Source: an uncultured bacterium
GTDB taxonomy: Bacteria > Patescibacteriota > Saccharimonadia > Saccharimonadales > Saccharimonadaceae
Length of the DNA stretch: 64,000 bases
Assembly: GCA_903821365.1 (NCBI GenBank)
Contig: CAIJKY010000003.1
Coordinates: forward strand, 1-64,000
Direction: 5' to 3'
Part shown: piece by piece, positions 52,416-61,770 of the stretch
Position numbering within the stretch: the stretch's first letter is position 1
Layout: the number at the start of each line of letters is the position of its first letter
Position numbers and translations under genes: made by a program
Notes under the pieces: model-generated
Databases searched by the model: none
What the model saw: only the letters and a program-made list of their open reading frames with translations
What the model was told of the DNA's origin: nothing

Positions 52416-52820
52416 TTAACGCTTTGAGAACTGCTCGCGCTTGCGGGCACTGCGAAGACCGTACTTCTTGCGCTCTTTTTCACGAGAGTCGCGTTTCAGT
52501 AGGCCAACCTTGCGGAGGCTACCGTTGACGTCTTCGCTCATTGTGCTGAGTGCTTTTGCGATTGCAAGGCGTGCAGCATCAACTTGACCAGCATGGCCAC
52601 CACCTGTAATGACGAGTGTGACGTTGAAGTCATTGACTTTGCCAAGAACAGTGAGTGGCTCATTGAGCTCACGCATGATGGGCGCGCTGTTGGCGAAATA
52701 ATCGCTGGCTGCTTGGCCGTTGATCAAAATTTCACCTTTGCCGCTCATAACACGTGCGCGTGCCGTTGCGCTCTTGCGACGACCAATGCCATAAAAATAT
52801 GAGTTAGCTTTTGTTACCAT
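52416..52820 (-). CDS. rpsI: 30S ribosomal protein S9
   Basis: 134 residues. YGIGRRKSATARARVMSGKGEILING at the N terminus and the basic tail RDSREKERKKYGLRSARKREQFSKR are typical. Its tail reaches the P-site tRNA. Pairs with rplM with a shared base. Confidence 0.97.
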   Translation of the reverse strand: MVTKANSYFYGIGRRKSATARARVMSGKGEILINGQAASDYFANSAPIMRELNEPLTVLGKVNDFNVTLVITGGGHAGQVDAARLAIAKALSTMSEDVNGSLRKVGLLKRDSREKERKKYGLRSARKREQFSKR

Positions 52821-53269
52821 TATTTCTTCCCTATTTCAATTACGACAGGCTGCTGTGCAGTGTGGGCGTGGCTGTCATTTGCAAATACACGGAGTCGCGC
52901 AAGACGATCTGCCGAGAGTTTGTTACGAGGAAGCATGCCTTTGACTGCAGCAATAACCGCCTTTGATGGGTCTTTGACCATTTGCTCACCCAAAGTTGTT
53001 TCGGTGAGTCCACTTGGGTATCCGCTGTAACGGTAATATGTCTTTTGGTCGAGCTTTTTACCAGTTACGACAAGCTTGCTGGCATTGATAACAACGACAT
53101 TGTCGCCGCTATCAACGTGTGGCGTGTACTGTGGTTGATATTTGCCAATAAGTCGTGCTGCGATAACAGTCGCGACACGGCCAAGTGGTGCTTGGCTAGC
53201 ATCGATAACAACCCATTTGCGCGTTACGTCGGCAGGCTTGAGAATGAATGTCTTGGTAGTTGTTTTCAT
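52820..53269 (-). CDS. rplM: 50S ribosomal protein L13
   Basis: 149 residues. RKWVVIDASQAPLGRVATVIAARLIGK and AVKGMLPRNKL are conserved L13 motifs. It abuts rplQ and rpsI at both ends. Confidence 0.97.
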   Translation of the reverse strand: MKTTTKTFILKPADVTRKWVVIDASQAPLGRVATVIAARLIGKYQPQYTPHVDSGDNVVVINASKLVVTGKKLDQKTYYRYSGYPSGLTETTLGEQMVKDPSKAVIAAVKGMLPRNKLSADRLARLRVFANDSHAHTAQQPVVIEIGKK

Positions 53270-53673
53270 TATGCAGTCTCCTTGACAGCGGCCGTGGCTG
53301 GGGCGGGCTTCTTTGTAACGTCGATAAAGCTAACGCTAGCGAGCTGTGCGTTGTCGCCTCGTCGTAGGCGTGTTCGCTCTAGACGTACGTGACCACTGTT
53401 GCGGTCGGTATAGCGAGGTGCGATTTCGTCGACGAGCTTGTGAGCAGCTTGAACTGTCAAAAGTGCAGAGACGATCTGGCGTCGGTTATGAAGGTCACCT
53501 TTTTTGGCTTTTGTTACCAAACGCTCAATAACGGGGACAACTTCTTTGGCTTTTTGTATAGTAGTCTCGATTGAGCCGTGCTCAACGAGCTGCGTCGTGA
53601 GACCGCGCAACAGCGCATTGCGCTGATCGCGTTCACGTCCGAACTTTCTTCCTTGGTATCCGTGGCGATGCAT
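53269..53673 (-). CDS. rplQ: 50S ribosomal protein L17
   Basis: 134 residues. MHRHGYQGRKFGRERDQRNALLRGL is diagnostic. Follows rpoA by three bases. The C-terminal Ala/Pro-rich tail (about 120-134) is a small extension. Confidence 0.97.
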   Translation of the reverse strand: MHRHGYQGRKFGRERDQRNALLRGLTTQLVEHGSIETTIQKAKEVVPVIERLVTKAKKGDLHNRRQIVSALLTVQAAHKLVDEIAPRYTDRNSGHVRLERTRLRRGDNAQLASVSFIDVTKKPAPATAAVKETA

Positions 53674-53676
53674 AGT

Positions 53677-54600
53677 CTAAAGCTCCAGCTCCGTCATCTT
53701 TTCGCGAACTTCATCCAAAGCTTTGCTGCCAAAGCCTTTCAGTTCACGCATCTCGGCATCGCCCAAAGTGACGAGATCGTTGATGGTACGGATATCATTG
53801 TTAATCAATGCGTTGGTAGTACGCGCAGTCAAACCTAAGTCTTCGATAGGAGTCATCAGGTCGCCTGCTTCTTCACCCTCGACAGCACCGGCGGTGACAC
53901 CTGCTTGTACGCGAGTGCTTCCTGCGAGTGCAGTGTATTGGTTTATGAGAATAGCAGCAGCCTCTTCGAAAGCGTCCTTAGGGCTGATACTTCCATCGGT
54001 GTCGATAGTGATCAGTAGTTTATCGAGGTCAGTTGTCTGGCCGATACGAGTGTTCTCTACTTTATAACGAACACGTGCAACTGGGCTGAACAGCGCATCA
54101 ACGGCAATCATGTCGCTGCTTGGTCGCTTTTCACCAGATTCTTCAATAGTGCGGTAGCCGCGGCCACTGTCGACGACGAGGTCCATAATAAAGGTACCTT
54201 TAGGATCATCGAGCGTACAAATGACGGCGTCAGGGTTAACTGGTTCGACGTCAGCGTTCGCTGAGATGTCAGCTGCTGTTACAACACCAGCACCCTTCTT
54301 TTCGATACGAAGTGTCTGTGCGTTATCACTGTGAAGCCTAAAACGAAGTAGTTTTAGATTCATCATGATGTCTACAGCGTCTTCTTTGACGCCAGGAACG
54401 GTGGTGAACTCGTGAGTAATACCTTCAATCTTGAAAGCTGTAACTGCTGCACCCTCGATGCTTGAAACGAGGACACGTCGCAAAGAGTTGCCAAGTGTCG
54501 TACCGTAACCAGTGTGCAATGGTTCAACCACAAAGGTTGCGCTAGTAGCGTCGTGCTCTTCGATGTGAGCGAGCGTCGGGTTGTGAATTATTTTTGACAC
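53677..54600 (-). CDS. rpoA: RNA polymerase alpha subunit
   Basis: 307 residues. N-terminal assembly domain with EPLHTGYGTTLGNSLRRVLVSSIEGAAV and the C-terminal domain with IEDLGLTARTTNALINNDIRTINDL and LKGFGSKALDEV. Both domains are complete. Central gene of the alpha operon. Confidence 0.97.
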   Translation of the reverse strand: MSKIIHNPTLAHIEEHDATSATFVVEPLHTGYGTTLGNSLRRVLVSSIEGAAVTAFKIEGITHEFTTVPGVKEDAVDIMMNLKLLRFRLHSDNAQTLRIEKKGAGVVTAADISANADVEPVNPDAVICTLDDPKGTFIMDLVVDSGRGYRTIEESGEKRPSSDMIAVDALFSPVARVRYKVENTRIGQTTDLDKLLITIDTDGSISPKDAFEEAAAILINQYTALAGSTRVQAGVTAGAVEGEEAGDLMTPIEDLGLTARTTNALINNDIRTINDLVTLGDAEMRELKGFGSKALDEVREKMTELEL

Positions 54601-54619
54601 GTTTATCTCCTTGCTTTCG

Positions 54620-55237
54620 TTAACGTGAGTAGTACTCTACGATGAGCTGTTCGTTGATATCAGGCTCTGCTTCTTCACGTTTCGGCTGGCCAGTAATAGT
54701 AACCTTTAAGTTCTTTATGTCGGCTTTAAGCCAGCTCATAGGAACTGCGGTACTAGCTTTTGCAACCTCATCGATGTGAGTGAAGTAGTGAGTTTTTGTG
54801 CTGTGAGGACGGACGACAATTTCATCACCGGCGTTAAGACGGATTGATGGGATGTCAACACGACGGCCGTTGAGAAGGAAGTGACCGTGGCTAACAAGTT
54901 GGCGCGCGCCACGACGGCTTGTTGCGAACCCAGCACGATAGACTGCGTTATCGAGGCGGCGTTCAAGAAACTCCAAAAGGATTTCGCCTGACTGACCTGT
55001 CTTGCGGTTTGCTTCTTTAAGAAGGCTTGCAAACTGCTTCTCGAGTAGACCATAGGTACGGCGTACTTTTTGCTTCTCACGAAGCTGGATTGAATACAGA
55101 CTTGGCTTACCTGGTCGGCCGCGGCCGTGCTCGCCTGGAATGGTTGAGCGTTTAACCATAGCCTTGTGAGCTTTTGGATGCAGGGCGTAGCCTTCGCGAC
55201 GACTCTGCTTAACAATAGGGGAACGATCTCGTGCCAT
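54620..55237 (-). CDS. rpsD: 30S ribosomal protein S4
   Basis: 205 residues. The S4 RNA-binding domain (LERRLDNAVYRAGFATSRRGARQLVSHGHFLLNG) lies at about 90-125. The N terminus has no Cys zinc site. 16S rRNA-binding primary assembly protein. Confidence 0.96.
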   Translation of the reverse strand: MARDRSPIVKQSRREGYALHPKAHKAMVKRSTIPGEHGRGRPGKPSLYSIQLREKQKVRRTYGLLEKQFASLLKEANRKTGQSGEILLEFLERRLDNAVYRAGFATSRRGARQLVSHGHFLLNGRRVDIPSIRLNAGDEIVVRPHSTKTHYFTHIDEVAKASTAVPMSWLKADIKNLKVTITGQPKREEAEPDINEQLIVEYYSR

Positions 55238-55240
55238 AGT

Positions 55241-55636
55241 TTAAACCCTACGAGCCTTTCGCGGACGGCAACCACCATGTGGTACCCCAGTTACATCTTT
55301 AATACTATCAACGGTAATGTTTTGGCCCCCAACGGCACGAACTGCAGCGTCACGGCCAAGGCCAACACCTTTCACAAAAACATCAACTGTGGCAATGCCG
55401 TGGAGTTGTTTTGCGATGGTGACTGCTTTTTCACTTGCGATCTGTGCAGCGTAGGCGGTGCCTTTTTTGCTGCCACGGAATCCGCAAGCACCGGCGCTAG
55501 AAGCGGCAAGTACTGCGCCCTTCTTGTCGGTGATGGTGACGATGGTGTTATTGAAAGTAGCTTGAACGTGCAGTTGGCCATTTGGCACTGCGCGTCGCTG
55601 CTTCTTTCGGATTGGTGCTTTCGTAGAATCTGCCAT
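55241..55636 (-). CDS. rpsK: 30S ribosomal protein S11
   Basis: 131 residues. GQLHVQATFNNTIVTITDKKGAVLAASSAGACGFRGSKKGTAYAAQ and the C-terminal HGGCRPRKARRV are typical. Three bases before rpsD. Confidence 0.97.
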   Translation of the reverse strand: MADSTKAPIRKKQRRAVPNGQLHVQATFNNTIVTITDKKGAVLAASSAGACGFRGSKKGTAYAAQIASEKAVTIAKQLHGIATVDVFVKGVGLGRDAAVRAVGGQNITVDSIKDVTGVPHGGCRPRKARRV

Positions 55637-55662
55637 AATTATGCTCTAAATCCTCAGGTCCT

Positions 55663-56049
55663 TTAAGTCTTGCTCGCTACTTTTTTCTTGGTACCACCGA
55701 CGGTCGTCTTCTTGCCTCGACGAGTACGTGCATTGGTGCGGGTGCGTTGACCGCGAGATGGGAGGCCAGCTTTGTGGCGAAGTCCCCGGTATGAATTAAT
55801 GTCTTTGAGACGTTTGACATTGCCGGCAACAACACGCTGGAGATCGCCTTCAACCAAGTAATTTTCTGTGATTTCTTCACGGATTTTAGTTAGCTGTGCT
55901 TCTGTTAGGTCTTTGACACGAATCGTTGGGTCGATGTCGCAAGCTGCGAGAATTGCACGAGAGTAGACAGGACCAATACCAAAGATATAGGTCAAGCTAA
56001 TCTGTACTTGTTTTTCGGTTGGAACAGTTACACCTGCAATACGAGCCAT
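55663..56049 (-). CDS. rpsM: 30S ribosomal protein S13
   Basis: 128 residues. [10 protein letters not shown] at the N terminus, IFGIGPVYS and the basic C-terminal [16 protein letters not shown]. Its ATG shares a base with the rpmJ TAA stop (TAATG). Confidence 0.97.
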   Translation of the reverse strand: MARIAGVTVPTEKQVQISLTYIFGIGPVYSRAILAACDIDPTIRVKDLTEAQLTKIREEITENYLVEGDLQRVVAGNVKRLKDINSYRGLRHKAGLPSRGQRTRTNARTRRGKKTTVGGTKKKVASKT

Positions 56050-56165
56050 TATCCCTGCCTCTGCTTATTCTTAGGTTTCTTCTTGTTGATGATATAGAGT
56101 CGGCCTTTACGGCGAGCAAAGATATCATCTTCACTAATCTTCTTGACACTAGGTCGTACTTTCAT
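56049..56165 (-). CDS. rpmJ: 50S ribosomal protein L36
   Basis: 38 residues. [22 protein letters not shown] then [16 protein letters not shown]. The four zinc ligands of the usual L36 (two Cys pairs or Cys/His) are absent, so this is the zinc-free form. Between infA and rpsM. Confidence 0.93.
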   Translation of the reverse strand: MKVRPSVKKISEDDIFARRKGRLYIINKKKPKNKQRQG

Positions 56166-56195
56166 AGACGTCTCTATACGCTCCACTCACGCTGC

Positions 56196-56441
56196 TTAGC
56201 GCTTATCTTTAATAAATTCGTCTCTCAGGCGGAAGGAGATTCTACCCTTCGTAAGATCGTAAGGGGTTAACTCTACCTCTACCCTGTCACCTGGCACGAG
56301 TCGGATGTAATGCTTACGCATTTTACCCGCGACGTGTGCGATGATGCTATGGCCATTCTCAAGTTCTACGCGAAACTGAGCACCTGGAAGTGCCTCTAGA
56401 ATTACGCCCGTTACTTTAATCACTTCTTTAGTTGTAGCCAT
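56196..56441 (-). CDS. infA: Translation initiation factor IF-1
   Basis: 81 residues, one S1-like OB fold: [62 protein letters not shown]. First gene of the alpha operon here. Confidence 0.96.
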   Translation of the reverse strand: MATTKEVIKVTGVILEALPGAQFRVELENGHSIIAHVAGKMRKHYIRLVPGDRVEVELTPYDLTKGRISFRLRDEFIKDKR

Positions 56442-56552
56442 AGATTACAAGATATCATTATACTGATGTAGGCATCAGTTGTAAAGCCTTATTTTAACTA
56501 GCCTATAGCATAGGTTCGCACGTCTGAGTTATCAGCGTTTTGATATAAGTCT

Positions 56553-56580
56553 ATTGTATAGCACAATGACACGGCGTCAA
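56553..56580 (-). promoter_or_regulatory. Promoter of infA and alpha operon
   Basis: On the minus strand TTGACG (56580-56575), a 16-base spacer and TACAAT (56558-56553). It overlaps the hairpin that may end the secY transcript. Confidence 0.55.
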
Positions 56581-56591
56581 TAGCCGTGTCA
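56567..56591 (-). terminator. Hairpin after secY
   Basis: TGACACGGC (56567-56575) and GCCGTGTCA (56583-56591) with a 7-base loop, just past the secY stop at 56619. No strong T run. Confidence 0.45.
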
Positions 56592-56618
56592 TCACACTGC
56601 ACGCTCTAAGCGCGTCTT

Positions 56619-58037
56619 TTAGTAGTCTTGGTCGTATGTCACCATCAAGGCACGAGAGTTGATCTGGCGGAGCGTCTCAAGCGTTACCGAGACTGCAATC
56701 AACAATCCAGTACCACCAATTGCGAGGTTTTGCGCCGGTATATTAAACTGTGCCAAAATATACTCGGTTATGAAAGGCAGGGTCGCAATGATACCAAGGG
56801 CAAATGCTCCAAATAGCGTCAGCCGATTAACCATTTGGCCAAGATGCTTCTCAGTCTGGATGCCTGGCCTGACGTTCGCAATAAATCCATTCTGCTTCTG
56901 CAGATTCTCGGCAATCTCTGCACTATTAAAGACAATGTTTGTGTAGAAGAACGTGAACACGACAATCAGCATAAAGTATGCGACCGGGTAAATGAAGGTC
57001 GTGAGTGTCGGTGCTGCGAGTGATGCGAACTGCGGCGATTGGAACCAAGTAATCAATAATTGGCCTATCTGCTTTTGACCGGCATCACCACTTGCCGCCA
57101 TAAATTGACCAACGAAGTTTGGAATTTGCAAGAATGCAACGGCGAAGATAACTGGCACGACGCCTGCAGTAATAAGCTTTACTGGCAAGATGCTTTGGAC
57201 ACCGCCGTAGGCACGATTACCTTGAACACGCTTTGCATAGTTAACGGTAATGATTCGTTGCGCCTCATTGATCTTGACCATTATGTACAACACAATGAGC
57301 CCAGCGGCCGCCAGTGCGAGCATTAACCACACAATAAAGGCGTTTACCGGTAGGATCCAGTTAAACAGATGGAGCTTATCGGCATCGGTTGATACGTTAA
57401 AGATCGAGTTAGCGACTAACTGCACTGTACTTGGCAGCTGGCTGATAATACCAGCGAAGATCAAGAGCGACATACCGTTACCAATACCCTGCTCGGTAAT
57501 CAGCTCGCCTAACCACATGAGCAACATGGCACCCGCCGTTAATGCACCAACCATTAATATCCATTGTAGTGGCGTAGCGTTTGAAGTGATATCAACGGTA
57601 GAGTTTGCCGCAAGCTGCTGTTGCCGCAAGATGAAGATAAAGGCGATAGATTGGACGATGGCGAGCGGTAGCGTAAGCATGCGCGTCCATTGGTTAATCT
57701 TTCGGCGACCCGATTCACCATCTTTGTGCAACTCTTCCATTCGTGGAATGGCTTTTGTCAGCAACTGCATGACAATCGAGGCTGTAATATAGGGACTCAA
57801 CCCCACAAGCATAATTGACACAGACGCTAGCGCACCACCAGAGAGCAGGTTTAAGAAACCGCCAAAGTTGGAGTTGTTGAGAATGGTGCTGATCACCTCT
57901 TGTAATTGTTTTGGCTCTGCTAGTGGCACAGGAACGTGCGCCAAGAAGCGATAAGCTACTAGAATGCCGAGCACTATCAGCAAACGTTTCTGCATGTCAC
58001 GCGATTTTAATGATCGCCAGATTGTCTTCCACTGCAT
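56619..58037 (-). CDS. secY: Protein translocase subunit SecY
   Basis: 472 residues, ten membrane helices in the SecY pattern, including GLSPYITASIVMQLL, and YPVAYFMLIVVFTFFYTNI plus RPGIQTEKHL. Forms the translocon channel with SecE (8607-8924). It has its own predicted promoter. Confidence 0.96.
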   Translation of the reverse strand: MQWKTIWRSLKSRDMQKRLLIVLGILVAYRFLAHVPVPLAEPKQLQEVISTILNNSNFGGFLNLLSGGALASVSIMLVGLSPYITASIVMQLLTKAIPRMEELHKDGESGRRKINQWTRMLTLPLAIVQSIAFIFILRQQQLAANSTVDITSNATPLQWILMVGALTAGAMLLMWLGELITEQGIGNGMSLLIFAGIISQLPSTVQLVANSIFNVSTDADKLHLFNWILPVNAFIVWLMLALAAAGLIVLYIMVKINEAQRIITVNYAKRVQGNRAYGGVQSILPVKLITAGVVPVIFAVAFLQIPNFVGQFMAASGDAGQKQIGQLLITWFQSPQFASLAAPTLTTFIYPVAYFMLIVVFTFFYTNIVFNSAEIAENLQKQNGFIANVRPGIQTEKHLGQMVNRLTLFGAFALGIIATLPFITEYILAQFNIPAQNLAIGGTGLLIAVSVTLETLRQINSRALMVTYDQDY

Positions 58038-58090
58038 AAAGAAACTCCCTCAGTTTTGTCTAGACTCGCGGCCGTGTGCCGAATGTATAT

Positions 58091-58119
58091 AGTATACGGT
58101 AAAGTGAATTGGACAGTAA
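58091..58119 (-). promoter_or_regulatory. Predicted promoter for secY
   Basis: On the minus strand TTACTG (58119-58114), a 17-base spacer and TATACT (58096-58091), about 55 bases before the start. Confidence 0.45.
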
Positions 58120-58131
58120 AGCAGTAAACGC

Positions 58132-58611
58132 CTAGGCTTTGCTAGTTTCGTCAGTCTTTTCTGATTTTTTGACCGGTACAACTACTTTTTCGTAGCTACC
58201 ACCAATTTTCTCAATCGTAGCAATCGCAGAAGCAGATGCGCCAGCGACTTTAACGGTTAAAGCCTTGGTAAGCTCGCCCTTTGAGATAATTTTCACTGCG
58301 TGGTATGGTGTTGCGACAAAGTTTTGTTCGTACAAGCTAAAGTTGTCAACTGATTTACCTTCAAATGCTTCGAGTGCACCAGTGTAAACAACTTGTGCAG
58401 GTGTGCGGAGTGAACGGAAACCGCGTTTTTTAGGAATACGCTGAACAAGTACACCCTGGCCACCCATAAAGGTTGCGCCAAGTTTCTTGCCAGTACGTGA
58501 GTTCTGACCCTTAGTACCACGGCCAGCGGTTTTACCACCGCCAGCGCTGATACCACGGCCAACTCGCTTGCGATCTTTGTTCGCAGCTGCTGTAAGTTCA
58601 TGAAATTTCAT
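58132..58611 (-). CDS. rplO: 50S ribosomal protein L15
   Basis: 159 residues. RKRVGRGISAGGGKTAGRGTKGQNSR is the L15 hallmark. Follows rpsE directly: the rpmD gene that normally lies between is absent. Confidence 0.96.
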   Translation of the reverse strand: MKFHELTAAANKDRKRVGRGISAGGGKTAGRGTKGQNSRTGKKLGATFMGGQGVLVQRIPKKRGFRSLRTPAQVVYTGALEAFEGKSVDNFSLYEQNFVATPYHAVKIISKGELTKALTVKVAGASASAIATIEKIGGSYEKVVVPVKKSEKTDETSKA

Positions 58612-58616
58612 AGTGA

Positions 58617-59219
58617 TTAGGCCTTTACTTCTTCTACTTTAGACGCCGCAGCAGGCTTTGCAGCTTTGGTGGTCTTCTTGTTCACGTTACCAACCCATTG
58701 TGAACGTGGCTTGAGCTGTCGAATAGCCTCGATTGTTGCGTAGGCAATATTGACCTTGTTATTCGAGCCAAGCGACTTTGAGAGCAAGTTACGGATACCT
58801 GTAACGCCGATAATAGCGCGAACAGGACCGCCAGCAATCACACCAGTACCAGGAGCGGCTGGGCGAAGCATAACACGAGCACCGCTGAACTTTACTTCAA
58901 CATCATGCGGAATGGTATCGTTTTCAAGTGGAATAGTGACCATGGTTTTCTTGGCAATATCAGTTGCCTTGCCGACAGCAAGTTGGACATCCTGACCTTT
59001 TGCAACGCCAACGCCGACACGACCCTTACGGTCACCGACGACAACGAGTGCTTTGAAACGGAAACGACGACCACCTTTTACAACGCGTGCAACACGGTCG
59101 ATTGAGATAACGTATTCTTCGAATGGTGATTCTTCGCGAGGGGCACCTTGAGGATTACGAGCGTCACGACGAGGTGGACGACTTGTCTTGTTATTTGCTT
59201 GTTGTGTAGCTTCAGCCAT
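58617..59219 (-). CDS. rpsE: 30S ribosomal protein S5
   Basis: 200 residues. The S5 domains (RVARVVKGGRRFRFKALVVVGDRKGRVGVG; LRPAAPGTGVIAGGPVRAIIGVTGI) are complete. The C terminus (about 175-200) is an Ala/Lys extension. Confidence 0.96.
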   Translation of the reverse strand: MAEATQQANNKTSRPPRRDARNPQGAPREESPFEEYVISIDRVARVVKGGRRFRFKALVVVGDRKGRVGVGVAKGQDVQLAVGKATDIAKKTMVTIPLENDTIPHDVEVKFSGARVMLRPAAPGTGVIAGGPVRAIIGVTGIRNLLSKSLGSNNKVNIAYATIEAIRQLKPRSQWVGNVNKKTTKAAKPAAASKVEEVKA

Positions 59220-59221
59220 GA

Positions 59222-59569
59222 TTAGAACTCCAGCCCTTCTTTACGTGCAGCATCGGCAAGTGATTTCAAGCGACCAGCGTATTGGCGGCCATTACGGTCG
59301 AAAACGACGCTTGTCACTTTTGCTTGCTTTGCCTTCTTAGCAATTTCGCTGCCGACAATTGCAGCTTTTTCAGACATAGAGCCCGTACTTTGCTTTAAAG
59401 TTGTTGCGCTGGCAAGGGTGCGGCCAGTCGCATCGTTAATAATTTGCGCACTAATGTGGCGATTAGAGATAAACACCGTGAGACGTGGTCGCAATTCGGT
59501 GCCAATAACACGGGCACGAACACGCTGCTTGCGTAGCAGACGGCTAATGAGTTTGCTAGGACGATTCAT
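59222..59569 (-). CDS. rplR: 50S ribosomal protein L18
   Basis: 115 residues from ATG at 59569. RLTVFISNRHISAQIINDATGRTLASA and VVFDRNGRQYAGRLKSLADAARKEGLEF are typical. Two bases after rplF. Confidence 0.95.
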   Translation of the reverse strand: MNRPSKLISRLLRKQRVRARVIGTELRPRLTVFISNRHISAQIINDATGRTLASATTLKQSTGSMSEKAAIVGSEIAKKAKQAKVTSVVFDRNGRQYAGRLKSLADAARKEGLEF

Positions 59570-59570
59570 A

Positions 59571-60107
59571 CTATTTTGCTCCCGTCTTTCCAGCCTTGCG
59601 CCTAATTTGCTCACCAACATATTTGATACCCTTGCCCTTGTATGGCTCAGGTTTCTTGAGTGCGCGAATATCAGCGGCGGCTTGCCCGACATGCTGCTTG
59701 TTAATGCCGCTTACTGTAATAATATTCTTCTCTACCTTAAGGGTGATGTCTTCCCCTGCCTGATATTTCACAGGGTGCGAGAAGCCAAGAGCCATCTCGA
59801 GGTTTTGACCGCCACCATTAACACGAAACCCAACGCCGTTAACTTCAAGTTTCTTTTCGAAACCTTTTGTTACACCCTGTACCATGTTAGCGATAAGGGC
59901 ACGCGCTAAACCATGCTGAGCACGAGCGATGCGTTCGTCGTTGTTGCGGGTTACCGTCAATACGTCATCTTTTACCGTCACTGTTACGTCACTTAGCATT
60001 GGCTGCGAAAGTGTTCCACCAGGTCCCGCGACGGCAATGTTACCGTCGTCGACCGTGATTGTCACACCCGCAGGAATTGCAATGGGTAGTTTTCCGATTC
60101 GACTCAT
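59571..60107 (-). CDS. rplF: 50S ribosomal protein L6
   Basis: 178 residues. MSRIGKLPIAIPAGVTI at the start and the second domain with PEPYKGKGIKYVGE near the end. Confidence 0.97.
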   Translation of the reverse strand: MSRIGKLPIAIPAGVTITVDDGNIAVAGPGGTLSQPMLSDVTVTVKDDVLTVTRNNDERIARAQHGLARALIANMVQGVTKGFEKKLEVNGVGFRVNGGGQNLEMALGFSHPVKYQAGEDITLKVEKNIITVSGINKQHVGQAAADIRALKKPEPYKGKGIKYVGEQIRRKAGKTGAK

Positions 60108-60134
60108 ATACGTATATCTTTTCCTTGTTACTTA

Positions 60135-60536
60135 CTAATAAATGCTACAAATTATCTCGCCGCCAAGCTTTTGCTTGCGTGCTTCGTGGCCGGTCATCAT
60201 GCCATGGCTTGTACTGATAAGCACAATGCCACGACCATTCTTGATGCGAGGAATCTCAGCTGCTTTGACGTATACACGTCGTCCAGGCTTTGACACGCGA
60301 GTAATTTCGGTAAATGCGACATTCTCATCGTCTTTTGCAAGAACAATTGAGAGTGTCTTGGTGATGCCTTCGCCGCTCACTGATACGTCGCCAACATAGT
60401 GTGACTTCTGCAGCTGGCGTGCGATCGTTTCTTTTTGCTTGCTGTATGGTAGCGCGATCTGACGTTTGCCTGCCATCGCTGCGTTACGGATACGAGTGAG
60501 CAAATCTGCAATAGGGTCTGTTGAAAGTAGTGCCAT
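60135..60536 (-). CDS. rpsH: 30S ribosomal protein S8
   Basis: 133 residues. DPIADLLTRIRNAAMAGK, and the C-terminal GRGIVLISTSHGMMTGHEARKQKLGGEIICSIY motif. Confidence 0.97.
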   Translation of the reverse strand: MALLSTDPIADLLTRIRNAAMAGKRQIALPYSKQKETIARQLQKSHYVGDVSVSGEGITKTLSIVLAKDDENVAFTEITRVSKPGRRVYVKAAEIPRIKNGRGIVLISTSHGMMTGHEARKQKLGGEIICSIY

Positions 60537-60545
60537 AATATTCTC

Positions 60546-60815
60546 CTACCAGCTCGCTTTCGTTATGCCTGGGATTTCGCCCTTGCTGGCTTTTTCGCGG
60601 AAAGCGATACGGCTCAGGCCAAACTGGCGCATGTATGCACGAGGACGACCGGTTAATACACAACGGTTCTTAAGGCGAGTAGGGCTAGAGTTACGTGGCA
60701 AACGAGCCAAACCTTCTAGGTCACCGACAGACTTTAATAACGCGCGCTTCTCGGCGTATTGAGCGTGCATTGCTTTACGCTTTACATCGCGGGCGATCAT
60801 TGATTTCTTTGCCAT
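60546..60815 (-). CDS. rpsN: 30S ribosomal protein S14
   Basis: 89 residues, the long zinc-free form. [51 protein letters not shown] is conserved. Confidence 0.96.
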   Translation of the reverse strand: MAKKSMIARDVKRKAMHAQYAEKRALLKSVGDLEGLARLPRNSSPTRLKNRCVLTGRPRAYMRQFGLSRIAFREKASKGEIPGITKASW

Positions 60816-60818
60816 AAC

Positions 60819-61442
60819 TTAAGCCTCCTTTCCTTTCGTTGCGCTTATGTTGTCAGCTTCGGTTTTCTCGAATGGCATACCAAAAGCTGCAAGTAGTGCA
60901 CGTGAATCGTTGATACCTTGATTCTTGATCGTGAAGTTGATTTGCATGCCATGGAGCACTTGAGTGTCTTCGAAGCTAAGTTCTGGGAAGATCGATTGTT
61001 CAGTAATGCCGAGGCTAAAGTTGCCACCGTCATCAAAAGCTTTTGATTTAACACCGTGGAAGTCACGAACACGTGGTAATGCGATGTTAATCAGTCGGTC
61101 GGTAAATTCGTACATACGTGCACCGCGAAGTGTCACACTGACACCAACACGGTTCATGCCGGCACGGATTTTAAAGGTCGCAATTGATTTCTTCGCCATG
61201 CGGTCAACTGGTTGTTGGCCGGTAATCTTTTTGAGTGTCGTAACGACGCGCTCGTGGTAGGCTTTATCATCCTTGTGCTTGCCAATACCAACGCTGACCA
61301 CAACCTTTTCAAGTTTTGGTGCTTGGTGAACATTGCCAAGTTCAAGCTGCTTCATGAGTGCTGGCAAGATTTCTTTCTTGTATTGCACTTTGAGGCGTGG
61401 CTCTGCGGGTGTGATCTTTGCCGTAGTTTTACTTGTCGCCAT
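60819..61442 (-). CDS. rplE: 50S ribosomal protein L5
   Basis: 207 residues. KYKKEILPALMKQL near the N terminus, ITGQQPVDRMAKKSIATFKIRAGMNRVGVSVTLRG and DRLINIALPRVRDFHGV. Shares a base with rplX. N- and C-terminal ends are slightly longer than usual. Confidence 0.96.
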   Translation of the reverse strand: MATSKTTAKITPAEPRLKVQYKKEILPALMKQLELGNVHQAPKLEKVVVSVGIGKHKDDKAYHERVVTTLKKITGQQPVDRMAKKSIATFKIRAGMNRVGVSVTLRGARMYEFTDRLINIALPRVRDFHGVKSKAFDDGGNFSLGITEQSIFPELSFEDTQVLHGMQINFTIKNQGINDSRALLAAFGMPFEKTEADNISATKGKEA

Positions 61443-61768
61443 TACTTAATCTCCTTGTTGCCGTTTGCTTTCGCAACGCGGACTTTGCTGCCGTCCTTCT
61501 TGAGCTCGAAGCCAATGCGGCTCGTTGCTGTCTTGCCGTCAGTAACAATTGCGACATTGCTAATATGTACGGGCAATTGCATTTCTTTGGTTGACCCTTT
61601 TGGGTTTACCTGGGTTGGCTTGAAGTGACGCTTGATAGACTTAAGGCCTTCAAGAATTACTGTCTGGTCTTTGGTGTTGACCGCAGTAATCTTTGCGACC
61701 TTGCCTTTAAGTGCACCATTGGTTACTTTGACTGTGTCACCTGTACGAAGTCGTAATTTACCACTCAT
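61442..61768 (-). CDS. rplX: 50S ribosomal protein L24
   Basis: 108 residues. KOW motif LRTGDTVKVTNGALKGKVAKITAVN near the N terminus and the L24 pattern KRHFKPTQVNPKGSTKEMQLPVHISNV. Confidence 0.96.
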   Translation of the reverse strand: MSGKLRLRTGDTVKVTNGALKGKVAKITAVNTKDQTVILEGLKSIKRHFKPTQVNPKGSTKEMQLPVHISNVAIVTDGKTATSRIGFELKKDGSKVRVAKANGNKEIK

Positions 61769-61770
61769 AA

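Noticed and set aside
51644-52483. Longer rsmG reading frame of 279 codons
   Set aside because: The first 64 codons run through the rpsI terminator and end of rpsI; the RsmG family starts at the ATG at 52291.
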